Of a stretch of 5,147 nt of DNA, positions 1 through 5,147 are shown in pieces. A model generated the notes under the pieces. The model did no database searches. It was not told the origin of the DNA and was given only the letters and a program-made list of their open reading frames with translations. The translations under genes were made by a program, and so were the position numbers. The first letter of the stretch is position 1. Each line of letters starts with the position of its first letter. The stretch covers positions 1 through 5,147 of the forward strand of contig JAUVSX010000277.1 in assembly GCA_030596915.1 (NCBI GenBank), in the 5' to 3' direction. Origin of the DNA: Chloroflexota bacterium (GTDB lineage Bacteria; Chloroflexota; Anaerolineae; B4-G1).

Positions 1-2
1 AG

Positions 3-3000
3 CTGGCACGAACGCCGGACTTCTACGAGGGCGACAGCGAGGCCCAGCACGATGCGCTCCGGCGGGCGGGCAGTCGCCTTGCAGTCTTCGATGGCGGAGT
101 GGTACTGCTCGACACCTTTGGCGAGGTTGTCGTGGCCGAACCGGGGCTCGCCGAGGGCGCTGGGCGAGATTGGTCGGACCATCCCTGCTACCGTGAGGTG
201 CTTCGCGCTCGGGTCTTTGGGTCTTCGTCGCCGATCTTCTCGAACATCGTCGCCGGGCGTGCACCAGGCGCGGCAGCAGTGTGTGTCGCCGCGCCCGTCC
301 TCGGCGAGCAGGGCGAGCTTCTCGGCACTCTGGTCGGCCTGTTTGGGATAGGCGAGTCTCGGTCCTTCCGCGCCGACATCGGGAGACTCAACGTCGCACA
401 AGGTGGGAGCGTGTACCTGGTCGATGGAGACGGCCGGGCGCTGTACCATTCCGATCCCTCAGTGGTCGGGAGTAGCTTGTCCGCTCAACCGGTGGTACAG
501 CGCGCGCTGGCCGGGGAAGCGGACGCAATCCGCACTCGCGATGCCGCGGGCGCCGATATCGTGGCCAGCTTTGCGAGCGTGCCCGGTACGCCGTGGGCGC
601 TAGCGATCGAAGAAAGCTGGTCGGAGCTGACGAGAGCAAGCCAAGGGTATCAGCGGTTCTTGCTTGTGCTGATGGCTCTCGGCGTAGTTGTGCCAATTGC
701 CTTCGTCACCGTTGGCGTGCGGCAGATCACGCGACCGATCTCGGAGCTGATCGACGCCGCGCAGGAGGTGGCCAGCGGCAAGTTCGGCCGGACGATAACA
801 GTTCGCACTGGCGACGAGATCGAGGAACTGGCTGAGCAATTCAACCTGATGTCAGCGCATCTGCAAGAATCGTACGCGAACTTGGAGCGCCGTGTGGCCG
901 ATCGCACGAAGGAACTAGCCGCTCTCAATGCCATCGCCGTGACAGTGGCGCAATCCCTTGACCTCGACGAAATCCTCGATGATGCGCTCGGCAAGACGAT
1001 TGATGTGATGGGAATCGACGCCGGCGGGGTCTACCTGCTCGACGAGCAGTCCGGCCTGCTGAATCTCGTCGCGCATCGCGGCTTCAGCTCCGAACTCGCG
1101 GCCGAGGTTGACGCGCTGCAGATGGGCGAGGGTTTCTCGGGGCGCGTGGCCGAGACAGGAGAGCCTCTGGTCGTCGACGACGTCTCCGCTGACCCGCGGC
1201 TGACCAGAACGGCCGTCCGTAAGGAGGGCCTACGGTCGGTCGCCATCGCCCCGCTGAGCACGAAGGGGAGAGTCGTGGGCACTCTCTTTGCGCAGGCGCG
1301 CAGCCACCGGGACTTCACCGAGCAGGAAGTTCAGCTGCTCTCGTCGATTGGACACCAGATTGCCCTGGCTGTGGAGAACGTGCGCCTGTTCGAGAACGAG
1401 CAGCGCCGGGCCGAGCAGTTCGAGGTGATCAGTGAAGTGGGGCGGCGGGTCACCTCGATACTCTCCACCGACGAGCTACTGGATCAGATAGTCCTCCTTA
1501 TTCACGAGGCTTTCGGCTATGACACGGTCGAGATTGGCCTGGTTGAGGGCGACGACCTCGTGTTCACCGCGGGCATAGACCGGGACCTGGCGCCGCCGTT
1601 CCAGGGCTTCAGCATCCCGGTCGGCGAGGGCGTCACCGGATGGGTAGCCGCGAACGGCGAGCTGCTGGTCGTGCCTGACGTGACCCAGGAGCCGCGCTTC
1701 ATCATGGTCACCGATACCAACGCCCAGTCGGAACTAGCAGTCCCGATTGCCGTGGGCGGAAGGACGATCGGCGTGCTCAACGTTCAGAGCCAGGAGCTGG
1801 ATGCGTTTGACGCGAGTGATCTGGCTGTGATCCAATCACTAGCTGACCAGGCCGCCATCGCGATCGAGAATTCGCGGCTCTTCCTCGCCGAGCAGCGCCG
1901 ATCGGAGCAGTTCCGCGTCATCAGCGAGGTCGGGCGACACATCACGTCGATCCTGGACACCGACGAGTTGCTGCGAGAGATGGTCAGTTTGCTCAAGCAG
2001 ACGTTCGGTTACGATCTGATCACCATCGGTCTCATCGAGGGTGGTACGCTCGTCTTCAAGGCGGGTGAAAAGACACGTTGGCGTGAAGCCCAGTTCCGAC
2101 CGCCCCCGGTCAAGGTGGGGGGTAGGGGCATCACAGCCTGGGTGGCCGAGACGGGCGAGCCCCTACTGGTGGACGACGTGGAACAGGACGTCCGGTATCT
2201 CCTCTGGCCCGAGGTCGCCGAGACCCGCTCGGAGCTTGCCGTTCCGCTGCGGACTAAGGGGGTCGTAATTGGGGTGCTGAATGTGGAGAGTGACCGACCG
2301 AGCGCGTTCGACGAGAGCGATATGGAGGTGCTGCAGTCCCTGGCCAATCAGGCGGCTATCGCCATTGAGAACGCACGTAACTACGAACGCGCGCAGCGGG
2401 CCGCCGTGTTGGAGGAACGCGCCCGGCTGGCGCGCGAACTGCACGACGCGGTCACTCAGACGCTATTCTCGGCCAGCCTCATCGCCGAGGCGTTGCCTGC
2501 TCTCTGGGAGGTCGATCAATCTGAGGGCCGCGAGCTCCTCGGGACGCTGCGGCAATTGAGCCGGGGCGCGCTTGCCGAAATGCGGACCTTGCTGATGGAG
2601 CTGCGCCCGGCGGCGCTGGCTGAGTCGAGTCTTGATGACCTCCTGCGACAACTCGCCGACGCCGCGACTGGCCGGACGGGGGCCACCGTCGATGTGACGG
2701 TGGAGGGACCGTGTGCCCTTCCGGCCGCTGTCCACGCCGCCATCTACCGCATAGCGCAAGAAGCGCTGAACAACGTGGTCAAACACGCCCAGGCTGGACG
2801 TGTGACGGTGACGTTGCGCTGCGAGCCTCCGGCTGCAGAGGCGGGCGACGTGGGACGTGTGGCGCTTCAGGTCTGTGACGATGGCCGTGGCTTCGATCCC
2901 ACCTGCATCCCTCCAGAGAGCCTGGGGCTCGAGATCATGCAGGAGCGTACCGAGGCGATCGGGGCCTCGCTGACCTTGGACACCGAGCTCGACTGCGGGA

Positions 3001-3032
3001 CGCGGGTGACGGTGGTGTGGACAGATGTGTAG
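3..3032 (+). CDS. Cache-HAMP-triple GAF sensor histidine kinase, NarL/DegS type (5' partial)
   Basis: This is a membrane sensor kinase expected to autophosphorylate on His and pass phosphate to a LuxR/NarL-type response regulator. The frame is open to the left edge, so the true start and first membrane helix lie upstream; the GTG at 99 is internal, because codons before it already read as Cache-like sequence. Counting from the codon at base 3 (1009 residues): double-Cache-like region about 1-210 (DWSDHPCY; later VYLVDGDGRALYHSD and TPWALAIEESW), membrane helix about 218-241, HAMP 243-290 (TRPISEL), signalling coiled coil 286-312 (LERRVADRTKEL), GAF1 about 312-463, GAF2 488-627, GAF3 652-794, HisKA_3 795-877 with phosphoacceptor His814 in RELHDAVTQ, including the D815xxxQ819 phosphatase-type motif, and HATPase_c 908-1007. 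The ATPase has an N box (EALNNVVKH), G1 (DDGRGFD) and G2 (LGLEIMQER, NarX-like). All catalytic motifs look intact. Domain assignment is by eye. The ligand is unknown, and no partner regulator is visible. Confidence 0.95.
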   Translation: MARTPDFYEGDSEAQHDALRRAGSRLAVFDGGVVLLDTFGEVVVAEPGLAEGAGRDWSDHPCYREVLRARVFGSSSPIFSNIVAGRAPGAAAVCVAAPVLGEQGELLGTLVGLFGIGESRSFRADIGRLNVAQGGSVYLVDGDGRALYHSDPSVVGSSLSAQPVVQRALAGEADAIRTRDAAGADIVASFASVPGTPWALAIEESWSELTRASQGYQRFLLVLMALGVVVPIAFVTVGVRQITRPISELIDAAQEVASGKFGRTITVRTGDEIEELAEQFNLMSAHLQESYANLERRVADRTKELAALNAIAVTVAQSLDLDEILDDALGKTIDVMGIDAGGVYLLDEQSGLLNLVAHRGFSSELAAEVDALQMGEGFSGRVAETGEPLVVDDVSADPRLTRTAVRKEGLRSVAIAPLSTKGRVVGTLFAQARSHRDFTEQEVQLLSSIGHQIALAVENVRLFENEQRRAEQFEVISEVGRRVTSILSTDELLDQIVLLIHEAFGYDTVEIGLVEGDDLVFTAGIDRDLAPPFQGFSIPVGEGVTGWVAANGELLVVPDVTQEPRFIMVTDTNAQSELAVPIAVGGRTIGVLNVQSQELDAFDASDLAVIQSLADQAAIAIENSRLFLAEQRRSEQFRVISEVGRHITSILDTDELLREMVSLLKQTFGYDLITIGLIEGGTLVFKAGEKTRWREAQFRPPPVKVGGRGITAWVAETGEPLLVDDVEQDVRYLLWPEVAETRSELAVPLRTKGVVIGVLNVESDRPSAFDESDMEVLQSLANQAAIAIENARNYERAQRAAVLEERARLARELHDAVTQTLFSASLIAEALPALWEVDQSEGRELLGTLRQLSRGALAEMRTLLMELRPAALAESSLDDLLRQLADAATGRTGATVDVTVEGPCALPAAVHAAIYRIAQEALNNVVKHAQAGRVTVTLRCEPPAAEAGDVGRVALQVCDDGRGFDPTCIPPESLGLEIMQERTEAIGASLTLDTELDCGTRVTVVWTDV
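1398..2390 (+). repeat. Diverged tandem duplication of linker plus GAF module inside the kinase gene
   Basis: Two consecutive modules, about 1398-1889 and 1890-2390, encode the same linker-plus-GAF plan at a spacing of 492 bases. The opening 28 residues (EQRRAEQFEVISEVGRR... against EQRRSEQFRVISEVGRH...) match at 23 positions. Similarity recurs at SELAVP...IGVLNV and at QAAIAIEN near each end. GAF1, encoded upstream, lacks this opening linker and is less similar (it has RSVAIAPLSTKGRVVGTLFAQ where the others have SELAVP...IGVLNV). I infer that GAF2 and GAF3 arose by internal duplication. The copies differ at many codons, so this is not a recent exact repeat. Such GAF arrays are known in large bacterial sensor kinases. 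Confidence 0.7.
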
Positions 3033-4761
3033 CGGAATGCGCAGGATACGCTCAGGCGGCCCGGCGGGGCGGAGGATGGCCCAATCTACCACATTGGCGT
3101 CGCCGCGCGCGGTGCTCCTAATGGTTCCTTGTCTGCTGGTCATCGCCGCGACCCTCGCCGCCTGCGGTCCCGTGGCCCCAACTGCGGGCCAGGTCGCCGC
3201 GACGGCAGCCCCTCTCACGGCGGAACCACCTGCGGCTGGGGGAAGGATCATCGTCGGACTGGCCTATGCACCGACGTCCCTGGATCCCGGCGACCATCGC
3301 GAGCGGCAGTCCGAGACAGTGATCCGCAACATATTCGACGGGCTTGTTACTCGAGACACGCGTAGCGGTGTGCACCTAGAGTTGGCCGAGCGGATCGACT
3401 GGCTGGACGAGCAGACTGTCGAGATTCGGCTGCGCCGAGGGGTGCTGTTTCACGATGGCGTGGAGATGACCGCAGACGACGTCGTCTTCACCTTCGAGCG
3501 GATCATCAAGAAGAACGGAATCGAGTATCCCGAGCCGCACACGTCGCCACGCAAAGGACTGATTACGCCGCTAGAGTCGATTGACAAGACGGCCGACTAC
3601 ACGGTGGTCATGCGATTCAGCGGTCCCTGGCCGCCTGCGCTGCAGATGCTCGTTCACCAGCAGATCGTTCCCAAGCACTACCTGGAGCGGGTGGGAACGC
3701 GAGGTTTCACTGAGCATCCTGTTGGCACAGGTCCGTTCCGTTTCATCTCGGCCTCTGCGGACCTTAGTGTGATCGTCCTGGAACGCTTCGATGACTACTA
3801 CGGCGGCGCCCCAGATCTCACGCCTGTGGGGCCGGCCTGTGTGCAGCGCGTCGTCTTTCAGGTCATTCCCGATGCCCTGACGCGGGCAGCCGCACTGCGG
3901 GCGGGCGCGGTGCACATCATCCAGACTGTGCCCCTGGATGTGGTTGCCCGACTGAGCGAAGCCCCAGATGTGAGTGTGCTCTCGGCGCCGGGCACGCGGC
4001 CTACGTGGATGGAGCTGAACGTCAGACGTCCCCCATTCAACGACGTGCTGGTCCGCCAGGCGCTCAATTACGCGGTCAGTAAGTGGGGTATCGCCGACCG
4101 AGTGTATGCGGGTCAGGCCCTGGCGCTACCCGGACCGCTCTCGCCTTACAACAACTTCGTTAACGAGGCCTTGCAGGCCTATCCATACGATCAGGATAAG
4201 GCACTGGCAATGCTGGCAGAAGCCGGATGGACGGATTCGAACAGCGATGGCATCCTCAACAAGGGTCATCAGCGCTTCATCGTGACTCTCGACACGCTCG
4301 AGGTGTGGAGGCCCCTGGCCGAGGCCGTGGCCGAGGAACTCAGGGCGATCGGGATCGAGGTCACGGTTCGCTACTGGGAGCGATCGGTGATCCAGCCCCG
4401 CCTCTTGGCAGGAGAGCGCATGGCCTACCTGGACGGGTGGGGCGACTCGGCTTTCGACCCCGTGGGCCATTTTGAGGCCAAGTGGCACAGCTACGTGGAG
4501 GGGGAGCTCTACGGCCGCGGCAACTACTCCGGCTACAGCAGCGGCCGGGTGGATGAGCTCATTCGGATGGGCGAAGTGACAGCCGATCGCAAGAGGCGGC
4601 AAGAGATCTACGACGAGGCTCAGGAGATCATCTACGAGGAAGCGCCGGCCATCTTCCTGGTTCTTCCCCGCGAGGTCGCGGCCGCGTCGACCCGGATCCA
4701 GAACTGGGAGCCAGCCTCAGATGGGCGGATCAATCTACACGACGTATGTCTAGCGCCGTAA
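3025..4761 (+). CDS. ABC transporter solute-binding lipoprotein, family 5 (peptide/nickel/opine type)
   Basis: This is an extracytoplasmic lipid-anchored receptor that would normally deliver oligopeptides or another small solute to an ABC importer; the substrate cannot be read from sequence. From the ATG at 3025 it has 578 residues: a hydrophobic signal segment about 29-46, lipobox LAAC with lipidated Cys47, an Ala/Pro/Thr-rich tether about 48-72, then the SBP_bac_5 fold to the end. Family hallmarks are GLAYAPTSLDPG (77-89), AERIDW...LRRGVLFHDG (121-145), TADDVVFTFERI (149-160), GTGPFRF (234-240), GWTDSNSDGI (401-410), GWGDSAFDP (471-479) and the C-terminal NYSGYSSGRVDEL and EEAPAIFLVLP. Length is normal and no domain is broken. 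The start is uncertain: in-frame ATGs at 3037 and 3076 also leave a usable signal peptide (Cys43 or Cys30). GGAGG abuts the 3076 ATG with no spacer, and only a weak GGTGG precedes 3025. The 3025 start overlaps the kinase stop by 8 bases, suggesting coupling. No permease or ATPase gene follows directly. Confidence 0.93.
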   Translation: MCSGMRRIRSGGPAGRRMAQSTTLASPRAVLLMVPCLLVIAATLAACGPVAPTAGQVAATAAPLTAEPPAAGGRIIVGLAYAPTSLDPGDHRERQSETVIRNIFDGLVTRDTRSGVHLELAERIDWLDEQTVEIRLRRGVLFHDGVEMTADDVVFTFERIIKKNGIEYPEPHTSPRKGLITPLESIDKTADYTVVMRFSGPWPPALQMLVHQQIVPKHYLERVGTRGFTEHPVGTGPFRFISASADLSVIVLERFDDYYGGAPDLTPVGPACVQRVVFQVIPDALTRAAALRAGAVHIIQTVPLDVVARLSEAPDVSVLSAPGTRPTWMELNVRRPPFNDVLVRQALNYAVSKWGIADRVYAGQALALPGPLSPYNNFVNEALQAYPYDQDKALAMLAEAGWTDSNSDGILNKGHQRFIVTLDTLEVWRPLAEAVAEELRAIGIEVTVRYWERSVIQPRLLAGERMAYLDGWGDSAFDPVGHFEAKWHSYVEGELYGRGNYSGYSSGRVDELIRMGEVTADRKRRQEIYDEAQEIIYEEAPAIFLVLPREVAAASTRIQNWEPASDGRINLHDVCLAP

Positions 4762-5107
4762 CCAATCGGGAGACGCGCGATCCGTTCAACAGCGGTGAGC
4801 CGGCCGCCGGTGACGGGATGGGCCACCGCAGCGACACAGTTGGGTACCAGTTTGCCCCGTCCACGGAGCCTGAACACGTGCTGTTGATTGCCGCCAGTCG
4901 CTGGGCCTGGCGCAACGCGGGAGTCGTTGGTCTGTCAACGCATTCCATGGTATCCTGGACTCGGCGCCCAGCGCGTTGAACTATCGCAGTGTCCTCAACA
5001 GTCATTCCGATGGCGCTCGGTTGATGCGTGTCGCACCAATTGGCCTGCGTGAGATGGCGAGGGGCAATCCGCAGAGCGGACCTGCTGCACCATAGACACA
5101 GACACCA
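4762..5107. other. Intergenic spacer without a convincing gene
   Basis: Between the lipoprotein stop and the next ribosome binding site I see no supported gene. A 77-codon + strand frame (4746-4979) and a 138-codon - strand frame (4730-5146) are open, but neither translation resembles a family I know, neither has a good ribosome binding site that I can see, and both overlap the end of the lipoprotein gene. The stretch holds one moderate hairpin (4888-4915). I found no T-rich terminator, tRNA, CRISPR-like repeat or recognisable riboswitch. It probably carries the end of the kinase-lipoprotein transcript and the promoter of the gene starting at 5127. Confidence 0.6.
4888..4915. repeat. Inverted repeat able to form a hairpin
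   Basis: CGCCAG at 4892-4897 is the exact reverse complement of CTGGCG at 4907-4912, with a 9-base loop. The stem extends by three pairs (TTG 4888-4890 with CAA 4913-4915) if C4891 is bulged, giving nine pairs. No run of T follows, so it does not meet the usual form of an intrinsic terminator. It could be an atypical terminator, a transcript-end stabiliser, a protein site or chance in GC-rich DNA. Confidence 0.4.
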
Positions 5108-5117
5108 GGGGAGAGGG
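5108..5117 (+). promoter_or_regulatory. Ribosome binding site for the gene starting at 5127
   Basis: The purine run GGGGAGAGGG is a strong Shine-Dalgarno-like sequence ending nine bases before the ATG at 5127. It is clearly better than anything ahead of the lipoprotein start candidates, and it is the main support for calling a new gene at the right edge. Confidence 0.7.
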
Positions 5118-5126
5118 TTCACAGAC

Positions 5127-5147
5127 ATGGCGAATAATCCATCCACT
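5127..5147 (+). CDS. Start of a gene of unknown product (3' partial)
   Basis: Only seven codons are inside the window, reading MANNPST, and the frame is open to the right edge. The call rests on the strong, well-spaced purine-rich ribosome binding site and on the same orientation as the two genes before it. The 365-base gap after the lipoprotein gene suggests that it may have its own promoter and not be tightly coupled to that operon. Seven residues are too few to suggest a function; a transporter permease is possible from context only. Confidence 0.6.

Noticed and set aside
2463..3251. 262-codon - strand open frame
   Set aside because: It lies opposite the kinase transmitter domain and the lipoprotein signal peptide, both strongly supported on the + strand; it is an antisense shadow of GC-rich codons.
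4800..4815. Short GC-rich hairpin soon after the lipoprotein stop (GCCGG-CCG-CCGGT)
   Set aside because: Five pairs including one wobble, a three-base loop and no T run; not a credible intrinsic terminator.
4883..4916. Possible integron-type recombination site around GTTG...CAAC
   Set aside because: The ends do not fit the GTTRRRY and RYYYAAC core patterns, and no integrase or cassette array is present.
4927..4956. Possible promoter: TTGGTC, 18-base gap, TGGTATCCT (extended -10-like)
   Set aside because: The -35 match is only three of six bases, the -10 four of six, and the site is about 170 bases from the start at 5127; too weak to annotate.
4964..4974. GCGC-CCA-GCGC mini-hairpin
   Set aside because: Only four pairs, expected by chance in this composition, with no T tract.
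4746..4979. 77-codon + strand open frame overlapping the end of the lipoprotein gene
   Set aside because: It starts inside the lipoprotein gene, I see no clear ribosome binding site, and the translation has no recognisable domain; chance open frames of this size are common in GC-rich DNA.
4730..5146. 138-codon - strand open frame across the spacer
   Set aside because: It covers the well-supported + strand ribosome binding site and start at 5108-5129 and the end of the lipoprotein gene, and its translation resembles nothing I know.

Overview
The window is high-GC bacterial DNA, coding almost entirely on the + strand. It holds the 3' part of a large membrane sensor histidine kinase gene, a complete gene for a family 5 (peptide/nickel/opine-type) ABC solute-binding lipoprotein, a spacer of about 365 bases with no convincing gene, and the first seven codons of another gene at the right edge. 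A Cache-HAMP-GAF-GAF-GAF-HisKA_3 kinase next to a family 5 binding lipoprotein with an Ala/Pro/Thr-rich linker fits a member of the Chloroflexota or a similar high-GC environmental lineage. This is inference from gene style; there is no rRNA or marker gene to confirm it.

Layout. Bases 3-3032 are one open frame running in from the left edge. It encodes an extracytoplasmic double-Cache-like region, one visible transmembrane helix, HAMP, a signalling coiled coil, three GAF domains, a HisKA_3 (NarL/DegS-type) phosphoacceptor domain and a HATPase_c domain with recognisable N, G1 and G2 boxes. Bases 3025-4761 encode the lipoprotein, overlapping the kinase stop by 8 bases if the first ATG is used. 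Bases 4762-5126 look noncoding and contain one moderate hairpin. Bases 5108-5117 form a strong Shine-Dalgarno sequence for an ATG at 5127 (MANNPST...).

How they may work together. The overlap or very close spacing suggests that kinase and binding protein are co-transcribed and possibly translationally coupled. No permease, ATPase or response regulator is visible, so the binding protein could belong to an importer encoded elsewhere or could present ligand to the Cache domain. The kinase would be expected to signal to a LuxR/NarL-type response regulator, probably encoded upstream of the window or elsewhere. Nothing here is clearly a new system. The points most worth following are the kinase/binding-protein pairing, the near-duplicated GAF modules and the gene that starts at the right edge.
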